DNA of 42,602 nucleotides, taken from contig CAJTXA010000028.1 in the NCBI GenBank assembly GCA_910579865.1, positions 462 through 43,063 of the forward strand, read 5' to 3'. The notes under the pieces were generated by a model. The model had not been told where the DNA came from. It ran no database searches and saw nothing but the letters and a program-made list of their open reading frames with translations. The translations under genes and the position numbers were made by a program. Below, in pieces: positions 18,500 to 26,716 of the stretch. This DNA comes from an uncultured Lachnospiraceae bacterium (GTDB lineage: Bacteria > Bacillota > Clostridia > Lachnospirales > Lachnospiraceae). Numbering within the stretch: the stretch's first letter is position 1; each line of letters begins with the position of its first letter.

Positions 18500-19105
18500 C
18501 TACCGACTCATCTTTTTTAAAGAAGCTTTTAACAAAGTTTCCACTGTCATATCCTCTGTTACTGTTACAGCACGAACGGCACGAAGTGCATCAGTTGGAC
18601 TATATCCCAAAGCAGTCAGTGCTTGCACTGCCTCATTTTGTATCTCTTTTGTCTGTCCAACATCTTTTGCTTCTTTTGCCAACTTTTGTTCAAATACCTC
18701 TTCTAATTTTAATTTATCCTTTAACTCAATTACCATCTTTTGTGCTGTTTTACTGCCAATTCCTGGTGCTTTTGCAATCGTTTTTGCATCTCCTGCCAAC
18801 ACTGCAAACCGTAAATCATCTACAGAAATTGTAGAAAGAATAGCCAACGCTCCTTTTGGGCCAATTCCACTTACTCCCAAAAGAAGCCGAAATACTGTGA
18901 TATCTTCTTTTTCTAAAAATCCATATAAATCTAAAATATCTTCTCTGATATAGAGATAGGTAAAAATCTGTATCTCACTTCCTATTGCTGGAAGCATAGT
19001 AACCACAGTAGCAGGTACCTTTATCAAATAACCGATTCCATGATTTTCCACCACAACAAAATCTATTCCTACTTCTTTTAACTCACCTTTTATAAAAGAA
19101 ATCAT
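18500..19105 (-). CDS. ruvA: Holliday junction DNA helicase subunit RuvA
   Basis: RuvA binds the four-way junction as a tetramer and recruits RuvB. The 201 aa protein begins MISFIKGELKEV with the OB-fold, has the helix-hairpin-helix stretches LLGVSGIGPKGALAIL and AKAPGIGSKTAQKMVIELKD, and ends with the small domain that contacts RuvB (EAVQALTALGYSPTDALRAV). AAGGAGAG precedes the start. Confidence 0.97.
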   Translation of the reverse strand: MISFIKGELKEVGIDFVVVENHGIGYLIKVPATVVTMLPAIGSEIQIFTYLYIREDILDLYGFLEKEDITVFRLLLGVSGIGPKGALAILSTISVDDLRFAVLAGDAKTIAKAPGIGSKTAQKMVIELKDKLKLEEVFEQKLAKEAKDVGQTKEIQNEAVQALTALGYSPTDALRAVRAVTVTEDMTVETLLKASLKKMSR

Positions 19106-19165
19106 TGAAACTCTCCTTATGCTCTTTTTAATCCAATCTATTAAAAGTAATCGAACATAGATACG

Positions 19166-19194
19166 ATTGTAACAGATCTTCCTCTATCTGGCAA
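19166..19194 (-). promoter_or_regulatory. Sigma-A promoter of ruvAB
   Basis: TTGCCA (19194-19189), a 17-base spacer and TACAAT (19171-19166) on the minus strand, about 60 bases before the ruvA start. No LexA-type box was recognised near it. Confidence 0.65.
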
Positions 19195-19283
19195 GCATTT
19201 TAATACCCAGTTCCATTGCTCTATCTATCATTTTATTTCATAAACCAAAGCCCTCCTTTTTTCCTTATTATTTGTCTTATTTA

Positions 19284-19532
19284 TCACCAAGTAACTTTTT
19301 GATCTTTATGTGTATAATTTTTCATTTGTATTATTAAATCTGATAAAATTTTTTTATAATATTCCTTTTGTTTTTCGTTTAGTTGATTTGTCTTTAAACA
19401 TTCTTCAAAAACTTTTTGAAATTCTTTTAAATTTTCCTGTGCTGCATCTTTATAATTATTAGATTGATTTATCTGTATCTTCTGCAAAATTGTTTCTAAT
19501 TCAGAATTTTTCTTATTAAAAAATGGAAACAC
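19284..19532 (-). CDS. Small hypothetical protein (82 aa)
   Basis: I do not recognise the family. The start is GTG at 19532, six bases after a strong GGAGGG, which supports a real gene. The protein is hydrophilic and mostly helical by composition, rich in Lys, Gln and Asn (ELETILQKIQINQSNNYKDA), with no cysteine-metal motif, signal peptide or membrane segment. The C-terminus YTHKDQKVTW stands out. It has its own promoter and a terminator-like hairpin in its leader. Confidence 0.65.
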   Translation of the reverse strand: MFPFFNKKNSELETILQKIQINQSNNYKDAAQENLKEFQKVFEECLKTNQLNEKQKEYYKKILSDLIIQMKNYTHKDQKVTW

Positions 19533-19572
19533 TCGGATCCCTCCAATTTAGTTTTATTTTTTAGTACAATAT

Positions 19573-19601
19573 AAAAACTCGGAGAGAAGTCTTTCTCTCC
19601 G
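19573..19601 (-). terminator. Terminator-like hairpin in the leader of the 82 aa gene
   Basis: CGGAGAGAA/TTCTCTCCG forms a 9 bp stem at 19580-19601, followed on the minus strand by TTTTT. It lies between the promoter at 19632-19660 and the ribosome site near 19541, so it would stop most transcripts after about 50 bases unless antitermination occurs. Confidence 0.6.
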
Positions 19602-19631
19602 AAAATATTCTTTATTTTATTATTTTATTCC

Positions 19632-19660
19632 ATTATATAAATAAGGAAAGATTTTTTCAA
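19632..19660 (-). promoter_or_regulatory. Sigma-A promoter upstream of the 82 aa gene
   Basis: TTGAAA (19660-19655), a 17-base spacer and consensus TATAAT (19637-19632) on the minus strand. The rest of the 420-base gap 19533-19953 holds the leader hairpin, another inverted repeat at 19823-19857 and very AT-rich sequence with no gene that I can see. Confidence 0.65.
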
Positions 19661-19822
19661 CCCTATTTTTATAAATTTTTCAACTAAAAACTTAGTATTA
19701 AATATATTAAAAGAAAAAATTTATTCGAATAAATTTTCATAAAACCATTTTTTCCATTTTCCAAAAAATAGTGATTCTAAATGAAACCACCTTAATTTCT
19801 AACTTTCAACATTTATAAATCG

Positions 19823-19857
19823 AAAATCCCTTAACATTATTACTGTAAAGGGATTTT
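19823..19857. terminator. Inverted repeat, probable terminator after the Nramp remnant
   Basis: AAAATCCCTT (19823-19832) pairs perfectly with AAGGGATTTT (19848-19857). Only a short U-rich 3' arm is present in either direction, so it is a weak candidate terminator for the minus-strand SpoVAF-like transcript. Confidence 0.45.
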
Positions 19858-19870
19858 CTTATTCGTTTAT

Positions 19871-20305
19871 TTATGATCCTACAATTGATGTAATCAATTT
19901 TGGTATATAATTACTCAAAGCAGAAGCAGTCATAACCAGAGCAAACAAATAACTTATTGAGTTCCATAAATACCCGACGTAACCGCTGCATTTGTACTAA
20001 TATAAGCCAAAGCTGTTGTTAGGCTTGCCTCTGGAAAACTCCAGTGTACTACACTGTATCCCATTTCTCCCCAATCAGGTCCTCCAGATGCAACCAGCGT
20101 TGCATAAAATGCAAGAATGATACCAAAAATGCATACTGTAATTCCCTTTTCTACTTTTGAGTAAACCCCTTTTGAAAAGTAGCAATACATTAGAACCGCC
20201 AACATAATTAAAGCACCAATCTTCCAGTTTATTCCAAACAACAAGTTCATACCTGCCCCAGTTCCAGAAATATTACCCAGTGTAAAAAATAAGCAAGCCT
20301 GCTTT
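19871..20305 (-). pseudogene. Remnant of an Nramp-family divalent metal transporter
   Basis: The open part (ATG at 20250 to stop at 19954, 98 aa) reads NLLFGINWKIGALIMLAVL, KGVYSKVEKGITVCIFG and AYISTNAAVTSGIYGT, which resembles the middle of Nramp (MntH-type) metal/proton symporters. The same frame extends upstream through CLFFTLGNISGTGAGM, so the listed ATG is internal and not a real start. After the stop, another frame gives SISYLFALVMTASALSNYIP and ends at 19871. The family's first helices with the DPG motif and most of the C-terminal half are missing. It lies directly after the SpoVAF-like gene and is not expected to function. Confidence 0.6.
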
Positions 20306-20312
20306 ATTAATT

Positions 20313-20344
20313 GAAAGGGAAAGCTGTTAAACAGCTTACCTTTC
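20313..20344 (-). terminator. Hairpin after the SpoVAF-like gene
   Basis: GAAAGG/CCTTTC and AAGCTG/CAGCTT form a nearly continuous stem with one mismatch and a 5-base loop just past the stop codon. The downstream T tract on the minus strand is poor, so termination may be partial. Confidence 0.5.
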
Positions 20345-20352
20345 TTATCTAA

Positions 20353-21771
20353 CTACTTATTTTCTGTTTGAGGCAAACTAATCCGAACAAATCTTCGCAA
20401 AAATTCTCGTCCATTAAATGGAAACAACGGATAAAGATAACTTTTTCCAGAAAGCGTTCGGTTTTGACAAACACAAAAAATCGTAAATAATACTCCAAAA
20501 GCATAACCCCAAACCTGAAATACTTGCGTAAGTAATAATGTAATCAATCGCATAAACTTAAGTGCAAAACCTAATTCAAAACTAGGCTGCGAATAATTTG
20601 CCAATACTACAAACGCCATATAAAGCATAGATTCCGAATTAAACCATCCTGACTGTACCGCATAATCCCCTAATACCAAACCAGCAATTACACTTAATGG
20701 GGTACTCAGCATATTAGGTGTATTTACTGCCGCAAGCCGTAAACCGTCAATTGCAAATTCTAAAATAATCAACTGCCAAATTAAAGGGACTTGTATTTCC
20801 TCTGCTGGAAAAATAAATGCCAACCACTCTGGCACCCACTCTGGATTTTTCATAAGAAGCAGCCAAGTAGGCGTTAATATCATCGTTAGTATCGTAATTA
20901 AAAATCGTGACAGCCGAAGATAAGTTCCTGTAACAGGAGGAAAATAATAATCATCTGCTTCCTCTAAAATATCAAACACAGAACAAGGTAAAATCATAGC
21001 AGATGGAGAATTATCTACCAAAACGGCAATTCCGCCTTCTAATATAGAGGCAGCAGCCGTATCCGGTCGTTCTGTATATTTATATTTTGGAAATGGATTC
21101 CACCATCCTCTTCTATAAAGACATTCTGCCAAACTTTCCTGATTCATTGTCAATGAATCAATATCAATCCCATTAATTCGTTGAATCAGCCCCTTTAAAA
21201 ACTCTTGATCCACTCGATCCCTCATATAACAAACCGCAATATCTGTTTTTGAAGAACGTCCTACTGTATAGATTTCATTTGTCAATTCTATACTTCGAAT
21301 CCGACGACGAATTAAAGCAGTATTAGACACAATCGTTTCCACAAAACCATCTCGTGAGCCACGCATCACTCTGTCTTTTTCTGGTTCTTCTACCCCTCTA
21401 GCAGGATAGGATCGACAATCAATCAAATATGCCTTTGTATATCCTTCTATAAATAAAACCACCACACCAGAAAGTACATTTTTTATAATAATATCCTCCG
21501 CCTCTTCCATTTCAACTTCCATATGAGATAGATATTCTTTTGAAAATTCCTCTGCATTCGATGGCATATTTTCTTTTTTTATACTAACAAAAGAAGCTGT
21601 CAATTTTTGCATCAGATCATCTTTTACAAAACCATTGATAAAAAAATAAACAGATTCTCGTCCACCAATTAAAAATTCTTTATATAAAACATCAAAGCTG
21701 TCCTCTGTACGTAAAAGCTTTTTAAACCGATTAAAAGTGTTTTGAAAATCGGTTTTGTTTGTTTCACTCAT
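20353..21771 (-). CDS. GerA-family spore germination protein, SpoVAF-like
   Basis: The 472 aa protein belongs to the GerAA/SpoVAF family of spore inner-membrane proteins. A soluble N-terminal region (about 1-270) holds family segments SGVVVLFIEGYTKAYLIDCR, VMRGSRDGFVETIVSNTALI, RRRIRS and YMRDRVDQEFL. Several hydrophobic segments follow from about 285 to 450, including GLRLAAVNTPNMLSTPLSVI. The short N-terminus and lone gene fit SpoVAF, which is linked to the SpoVA dipicolinate channel, better than a tricistronic ger receptor, but no spoVA genes are adjacent. GGAGAGG precedes the start, and a sigma-G-like promoter lies upstream, which fits expression in the forespore. Confidence 0.85.
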   Translation of the reverse strand: MSETNKTDFQNTFNRFKKLLRTEDSFDVLYKEFLIGGRESVYFFINGFVKDDLMQKLTASFVSIKKENMPSNAEEFSKEYLSHMEVEMEEAEDIIIKNVLSGVVVLFIEGYTKAYLIDCRSYPARGVEEPEKDRVMRGSRDGFVETIVSNTALIRRRIRSIELTNEIYTVGRSSKTDIAVCYMRDRVDQEFLKGLIQRINGIDIDSLTMNQESLAECLYRRGWWNPFPKYKYTERPDTAAASILEGGIAVLVDNSPSAMILPCSVFDILEEADDYYFPPVTGTYLRLSRFLITILTMILTPTWLLLMKNPEWVPEWLAFIFPAEEIQVPLIWQLIILEFAIDGLRLAAVNTPNMLSTPLSVIAGLVLGDYAVQSGWFNSESMLYMAFVVLANYSQPSFELGFALKFMRLITLLLTQVFQVWGYAFGVLFTIFCVCQNRTLSGKSYLYPLFPFNGREFLRRFVRISLPQTENK

Positions 21772-21812
21772 CTCTTCTCACCCTCTCCTTATTATTTCTT
21801 ATTGATAAAAGA

Positions 21813-21842
21813 TAGTATCTTCTCATTTTCTTAAAATATTCA
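21813..21842 (-). promoter_or_regulatory. Sigma-G-like forespore promoter of the SpoVAF-like gene
   Basis: The minus strand has TGAATA (21842-21837), a 17-base spacer and GATACTA (21819-21813). The Bacillus sigma-G consensus is close to TGAATA, 17-18 bases, CATACTA, so only the first -10 base differs. It lies about 40 bases before the start codon. Confidence 0.55.
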
Positions 21843-21884
21843 TACCTTAATTTTAATCTTTACTAGAAAATTTATCGTTCACTC

Positions 21885-21913
21885 TTGAGAAAAAGAAAAA
21901 AATTCACTATAAT
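21885..21913 (+). promoter_or_regulatory. Sigma-A promoter of the divergent RNase-H-fold gene
   Basis: TTGAGA (21885-21890), a 17-base spacer and TATAAT (21908-21913), followed by GAGGTGA and ATG at 21946. It is the only convincing plus-strand gene promoter noticed in the window. Confidence 0.7.
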
Positions 21914-21945
21914 ACAATCAAAATTTATTCCTATGAGGTGAGAAT

Positions 21946-23034
21946 ATGATTGAACAAGATCAACAAACCATAACCCATTCCATTTCTCCTGCACTCCTTC
22001 CAGCTCCTGCTCAAGAAGTTCTATTCTTTGCAATTGAAACAACAGGACTCTCTTTTGAACATTCGTTCCTCTATCTAATTGGTTGTATCTATTACAAGGA
22101 AAATAACTGGCATCTGCTACAATTCTTTAGTGATCATCCAGAAAAAGAAGCAGATTTACTTCGTTCCTTTTTTTCCTTTGCATCCAATTATCACTATCTT
22201 ATTCACTATAATGGTGATCACTTTGCACTTCCATTCTTAAAAAAAAGAGCCGCAAAACAAAATATTCCTGTTTCTCTTCCATCTGAATCAATTGATTTAT
22301 ATAAAGAACTACGCCCTTTCCAATCCTTACTTAATCTAACAACTATGAAACAAAAAAACTTAGAAAACTATTTACACTTTTCTAGAAAAGATACACATAC
22401 CAGTAAAGAACAAATTAAACAATATAAAATCTACTTAAATACAAAGGAACATAACCTATTGTCTTCCCTTTTATTACATAACAAAGAAACGTTAAAAGGG
22501 CTCCTTTTTATTTTATCTCTTAGGACACTTCCTCTTTTAAAAAAAGGACATTTTCACATTCAAAAAACAATTTGCCAGTCCTTTTCTCTTCTTACTGGTG
22601 AACAAACACTTTTTGTTACACGCCTGCTTCCGTTCTCCCCTCTTCTTGTTCCTATCTATTATCAAAATGAATTTTGCACAATTACAACCCAAATGGATCA
22701 TAGTATTCAAATTAAAATACCTGTCTTTACTGGAACACTAAAATACTTTTATTCTAACTATAAAGATTATTATTATCTTCCAGAAGAAGACTATGCCATT
22801 CACAAAAGTGTCGCCTCTTATGTCGATACCTCTCACCGTATAAAAGCCAAAAAAAGTACCTGTTATACCAAAAAGAACAGTCACTTTTTAATTCAGCCAA
22901 CACCCCTTTATACACCAAAATTTAAACAAAATTATAATGATATTTACAGCTATTTTGAACTAACAGAAGAATTTCTAAATTCCCTTGCCAAACAAAAAGA
23001 TTATTTTACAATTTTACTTTCACAATTTTTATAA
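21946..23034 (+). CDS. YprB-type ribonuclease H-like domain protein with altered active site
   Basis: Residues 20-190 match the YprB RNase-H-like (DEDD exonuclease) domain: FFAIETTGLSFEHSFLYLIG, LIHYNGDHFALPFLKKRA, SIDLYKELRPFQSLLNL, MKQKNLENYLHFSRKD. In family members the first motif is normally FFDIETTGLS, with Asp and Glu binding metal; here Asp is Ala (codon GCA), while Glu and the later Asp of NGDHF are kept. Residues 190-362 are Lys/Tyr-rich with no recognised domain. It is transcribed against every other gene in the window. The enzyme may be inactive or act as a binding protein. Confidence 0.75.
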   Translation: MIEQDQQTITHSISPALLPAPAQEVLFFAIETTGLSFEHSFLYLIGCIYYKENNWHLLQFFSDHPEKEADLLRSFFSFASNYHYLIHYNGDHFALPFLKKRAAKQNIPVSLPSESIDLYKELRPFQSLLNLTTMKQKNLENYLHFSRKDTHTSKEQIKQYKIYLNTKEHNLLSSLLLHNKETLKGLLFILSLRTLPLLKKGHFHIQKTICQSFSLLTGEQTLFVTRLLPFSPLLVPIYYQNEFCTITTQMDHSIQIKIPVFTGTLKYFYSNYKDYYYLPEEDYAIHKSVASYVDTSHRIKAKKSTCYTKKNSHFLIQPTPLYTPKFKQNYNDIYSYFELTEEFLNSLAKQKDYFTILLSQFL

Positions 23035-23050
23035 AATATGATTCTTTACT

Positions 23051-23103
23051 AAAAAAAGGACTATAACAAAATTATCACATTCTGTTATAGTCCTTGCCTT
23101 TTA
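23051..23103. terminator. Bidirectional terminator between the YprB-like gene and cheR
   Basis: AAGGACTATAACA (23056-23068) pairs perfectly with TGTTATAGTCCTT (23083-23095). T runs follow on both strands, seven T on the minus side, so it can end both converging transcripts. Confidence 0.85.
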
Positions 23104-23116
23104 AAACAATAAGCAA

Positions 23117-23899
23117 TTACTTTATCTTTTTATAGAAAAACGATTTATAAGACTCATAATTTAATTCTCGATATTTAATAATCTGCTCTGTACTTCCAAC
23201 AAAAAGATAGCCTCCTATCCGTAAAGTTGCATTAAACTTACGATAAATTTCCTCTTTTGCTTCCTCTGTAAAATAGATTAATACATTTCGGCAGAGAATC
23301 AAATCAAAGTTTGTTGGATAAGTATCTTTTAATAAATTATGTTGTTTAAATTGTACGCATTTTTTAATATCATTACTAATTTGAAATGCCGAATTTCCAA
23401 CTGAAGTAAAATATTTACTTACAAAGTCTTTTGGTAAGCCTGCTAAGCTTTTTTGCGTATAAAGCCCTGTTTGTGCTTTTTCAAGAACCTGTTTATCAAT
23501 ATCCGTTGCCATAATTGAAATATTAGAAAGTGGCATATACTTTCCAAGTACCATTGCTAATGTATAAGGCTCATCTCCAGTAGAACAAGCAGCACTCCAA
23601 ATCTTTAATCGCCCTGTTGCATTTTTCATCAAAATTGGTAAAATTTCATTTTCCAATACTTTCCACTGTTCTGGATTCCGGTAAAACTCTGAAACATTAA
23701 TTGTCAGGTAATTAATAAATTCTTCTAATAAATCTTCCTGTTTTTTAATTGCTGCAACATAATCCTCATATCCAGAAAACTTATTTTTTGCAATCAGTGA
23801 ATCAATTCTTCGTTTCATCTGACGCTCTTTATACGCATTTAAATCAATTTTGGTTAAAGAAAATACTTGTGTTTTAAACTGCTCATAATTCATTGCCAT
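23117..23899 (-). CDS. cheR: CheR-type protein-glutamate methyltransferase
   Basis: CheR transfers methyl groups from S-adenosylmethionine to glutamates of chemoreceptors. The 260 aa protein has the helical N-domain (MKRRIDSLIAKNKFSGYEDY) and the SAM-binding C-domain with KIWSAACSTGDEPYTLAMVL, IMATDID, FDLILCRNVLIYF and VGSTEQI. ATG at 23899 is preferred over the upstream 23941 start because GGGAGGAG lies nine bases before it. No other chemotaxis gene is near, so its target receptors, or a different signalling partner, are encoded elsewhere. Confidence 0.88.
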   Translation of the reverse strand: MAMNYEQFKTQVFSLTKIDLNAYKERQMKRRIDSLIAKNKFSGYEDYVAAIKKQEDLLEEFINYLTINVSEFYRNPEQWKVLENEILPILMKNATGRLKIWSAACSTGDEPYTLAMVLGKYMPLSNISIMATDIDKQVLEKAQTGLYTQKSLAGLPKDFVSKYFTSVGNSAFQISNDIKKCVQFKQHNLLKDTYPTNFDLILCRNVLIYFTEEAKEEIYRKFNATLRIGGYLFVGSTEQIIKYRELNYESYKSFFYKKIK

Positions 23900-23946
23900 T
23901 CCAATAGGCTCCTCCCTTTTCGATACAGTATAAAGTTGCAATTAAT

Positions 23947-24002
23947 AAAAACCCGCAGTTATCCTTGCCGGAACTTTCTAGAATCCGACTATCAACTGCG
24001 GG
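23947..24002 (-). terminator. Terminator after ribosomal protein S1 gene
   Basis: CCCGCAGTT/AACTGCGGG (24002-23994 and 23960-23952 on the minus strand) is a 9 bp GC-rich stem followed by TTTTT, 13 bases after the stop. A smaller hairpin may form in the 33-base loop. Confidence 0.8.
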
Positions 24003-24014
24003 AGAGTGATTGTT

Positions 24015-25097
24015 TTATTCTTCTGCCGGAACAGCTTCCTCTGCCGGAGTTTCCAAAACTTTCATACTTAAACTAATCTTCTTTTCTGCTTCATTAAAAT
24101 CTACAATTTTAGCTTTAATTGCCTGTCCAACTTTTAAGACATCGGATGGTTTTTCTACATGTTCTTTTGAAATTTGGGAAACATGAAGTAACGCATCTAC
24201 ACCAGATTCTAACTCTACAAAAGCTCCAAAATCTGTCATTCTAGCAACTTTACCTTCTACCACATTTCCAACTGCATACTTCTTAGCAGCATCTGTCCAT
24301 GGATTTGCTTCTGGAAATTTCAAACTTAATGCTACTTTATCTCCACTGATATCCTTGATAAATGCTTTTACTGTATCACCAACTTTAAATACCTTCTTTG
24401 GACTTTCCACACGTCCCCAAGACATCTCTGAAATATGAAGCAAACCATCTGCTCCACCTAAATCAATAAAGGCTCCAAAATCTGTTACATTTTTAACTGT
24501 TCCTTCAATTGTCATACCAACTGAAATTCTTTCAAATAATTCTCTTTGCAGTTCTGCTTTCTTTGCAAGTAAGAGTTGTTTTCTATCGCCAATAATCCTT
24601 CTTCTTTTTGGATTAAATTCACTAATTACAAATTCAATCTCTTGTCCTGCATATTTTTCTAAATTCTTTTCATACGTATCCGATACTAAACTTGCTGGAA
24701 TAAAAACACGTGTTTCATCTACTACAACACTTAAACCACCATCTAATACCTGCGCAACAGTTGCTGTTAATACTTCTTTATTGTTATAAGCATCTTCTAA
24801 TTTCTTATTTCCTTTTTCGGCTGCTAACTTCTTATAAGAAAGCAATACCTGCCCCTCACCATCATTAACTTTCATAACCTTTACTTGCATCGTATCGCCA
24901 ACGGAAACCATTGTCGTAAGGTCTGCATTTGGAACATTTGTATATTCACTTCTTGTAATAATGCCATCAGCCTTATAGCCTATATTTAAGACAATTTCAT
25001 CTTCCTTAACACTGATTACAGTACCTTCGACTACCTCCCCATTTCTGATTGTTTTAAATGATTCTTCCAACATTTGTTCAAAACTTAATTCTGACAT
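24015..25097 (-). CDS. rpsA: Ribosomal protein S1 homologue (four S1 domains)
   Basis: The 360 aa protein contains four S1 RNA-binding repeats at about 17-86, 103-166, 188-257 and 273-342. The third and fourth have the classic VTDFGAFIDLGGADGLLHIS and MTDFGAFVELESGVDALLHV segments. Firmicute S1 homologues bind mRNA, and their contribution to translation initiation varies. Its start codon lies 20 bases inside the end of ispH, and GGAGG nine bases upstream is within ispH, so translation is coupled. In many Clostridia the two are one fused protein. Confidence 0.9.
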   Translation of the reverse strand: MSELSFEQMLEESFKTIRNGEVVEGTVISVKEDEIVLNIGYKADGIITRSEYTNVPNADLTTMVSVGDTMQVKVMKVNDGEGQVLLSYKKLAAEKGNKKLEDAYNNKEVLTATVAQVLDGGLSVVVDETRVFIPASLVSDTYEKNLEKYAGQEIEFVISEFNPKRRRIIGDRKQLLLAKKAELQRELFERISVGMTIEGTVKNVTDFGAFIDLGGADGLLHISEMSWGRVESPKKVFKVGDTVKAFIKDISGDKVALSLKFPEANPWTDAAKKYAVGNVVEGKVARMTDFGAFVELESGVDALLHVSQISKEHVEKPSDVLKVGQAIKAKIVDFNEAEKKISLSMKVLETPAEEAVPAEE

Positions 25098-25935
25098 TAG
25101 TATGAACCTCCTCGATAATATTATTTGGGGTGGAAGCCCCTGCTGTAATACCTACGCAACCCATGGACTTCAATTTATCAAAATCCAAATCAACAAGTGT
25201 CTGTATATAGTAAGTATTTTTACATTCCTTTTTACATATTTCATACAGCTTTTGCGTATTCGAACTGCTTTTACTGCCAATCACAATCATAGCGTCTACT
25301 TCAGAAGCAATCTGCTTTGCTTCTGTCTGCCGTTCTTCTGTCGCATTGCAAATTGTATTACGGACAACTATATCATAACCCTTTTTTGAAATAATTTCAA
25401 CTAAATCTTTAAATTTCGTATAATGAAAAGTAGTTTGTGAAACAATACAGACTTTTTTCTCCTTCTCCACTACAAATTCCATTGCTTGTTGTTTATTTTC
25501 AATAATTACAGGTGTTGTTTTACACCATCCTTTAATCCCCTCTACTTCTGGATGTTTATCATTTCCAATTACTACAATTTGATAGCCTTCTTCACTATAC
25601 TTTGCTACAATCTGATGAATCTTCTTTACAAATGGACAAGTAGCATCTACAACTGTAATCCCCTTCTCTTGCAATTTATCATAAATTCGCTTTTCTACTC
25701 CATGAGAACGAAGTACAACAATTCCTTCTGTCAGCTTTTCTAAATCCTCTTCTCCATGCAACACTTTCACACCCTTTTTTTCTAAATCACATACCACTTC
25801 TTCATTATGAATTAATGGGCCATATGTATAAATGGCTGAATGTACAAAAGGATCCTCCAATTTTTGATATACGGCTTCTACCGCTTTTTTTACTCCAAAA
25901 CAAAATCCCGCTGATTTTGCCACTTTTACTTCCAT
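25078..25935 (-). CDS. ispH: 4-hydroxy-3-methylbut-2-enyl diphosphate reductase
   Basis: IspH (LytB) is the last enzyme of the MEP pathway; it reduces HMBPP to IPP and DMAPP with a [4Fe-4S] cluster. The three cluster cysteines are visible in AGFCFGVKKAV (residue 12), DATCPFVKKIH (about 99) and NTICNATEERQ. Substrate-site residues lie in RSHGVEK, HPEVEG and SQTTFHYTKF. The length (285 aa) matches stand-alone IspH. The last 20 bases overlap the S1 gene in another frame. Confidence 0.95.
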   Translation of the reverse strand: MEVKVAKSAGFCFGVKKAVEAVYQKLEDPFVHSAIYTYGPLIHNEEVVCDLEKKGVKVLHGEEDLEKLTEGIVVLRSHGVEKRIYDKLQEKGITVVDATCPFVKKIHQIVAKYSEEGYQIVVIGNDKHPEVEGIKGWCKTTPVIIENKQQAMEFVVEKEKKVCIVSQTTFHYTKFKDLVEIISKKGYDIVVRNTICNATEERQTEAKQIASEVDAMIVIGSKSSSNTQKLYEICKKECKNTYYIQTLVDLDFDKLKSMGCVGITAGASTPNNIIEEVHTNVRIKF

Positions 25936-25998
25936 AAAATCGATTCCTCACATTTTCCATAAACTTCCAAATGACTTGTCTTTCAAATTTTTATCGGC

Positions 25999-26664
25999 TT
26001 ATTTTGTATTTTCCTTAATAGCCAGAATGGAATTTATCACTTCCTCAATGGTTTGATTGGAACTATCAATCAAAACAGCATCCTCTGCCTGACGAAGAGG
26101 TGCAAATTCACGATTTTTATCTCGCTCGTCTCGTTCTTCCATATCTCTTTTTATTTCATCATAATCACTTTTTATCCCCTTCTCTTTTAATTCCAGATAA
26201 CGGCGATCGGCACGGGCTTTGACACTTGCTGTTAGATAAATTTTAATATCTGCATCTGGAAGTACATATGTTCCAATATCCCGTCCATCCATAATAACAT
26301 CATTTATCTTAGCAAGTTCTCTCTGTAACTCTACTAATTTTAACCGAACTTCTGGATAAATACTAATAGCAGAGGCCATTCTTCCAACTGCTTCTTCCCT
26401 TAAAAAGGAGGTAACATTCTCTCCATTTAAAATCACTTGTTGCATACCATCTTTATATTCAATTGCAACTTTTACTTTCTGACAAGCTCCCACAATCGCA
26501 ACCTGATCGGTTGCTGCAAATCCAAGTCGAAGAAAATATAATGCCATTGCACGATACATTGCACCAGTATCTACATAAATATATTCTAATCTTTTTGCTA
26601 ATTCTTTCGCTATTGTACTTTTGCCAGCTCCTGCTGGTCCATCGATTGCAATATTATATTTCAT
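25999..26664 (-). CDS. cmk: Cytidylate kinase
   Basis: Cmk phosphorylates CMP and dCMP with ATP. The P-loop AIDGPAGAGKSTIAK is at the N-terminus, with YVDTGAMYRA, MDGRDIGTYVLPDADIKIYL and the ARADRRYLE lid. An ORF start at 26760 would add 32 residues overlapping the end of the preceding gene; ATG at 26664 follows GGAG by six bases and begins exactly where the family starts (221 aa). It is followed by ispH and S1, a common Firmicute order. Confidence 0.95.
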   Translation of the reverse strand: MKYNIAIDGPAGAGKSTIAKELAKRLEYIYVDTGAMYRAMALYFLRLGFAATDQVAIVGACQKVKVAIEYKDGMQQVILNGENVTSFLREEAVGRMASAISIYPEVRLKLVELQRELAKINDVIMDGRDIGTYVLPDADIKIYLTASVKARADRRYLELKEKGIKSDYDEIKRDMEERDERDKNREFAPLRQAEDAVLIDSSNQTIEEVINSILAIKENTK

Positions 26665-26716
26665 AACATTCTCCATTTTTCTTATTTTATTCATTTTTAT
26701 AAAAACCACTCTTTTT

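Noticed and set aside
19200..19260. Short minus-strand frame (MIDRAMELGIKMLAR) upstream of the ruvAB promoter
   Set aside because: It is 15 codons, has no convincing ribosome site and no known homology, so chance is likely.
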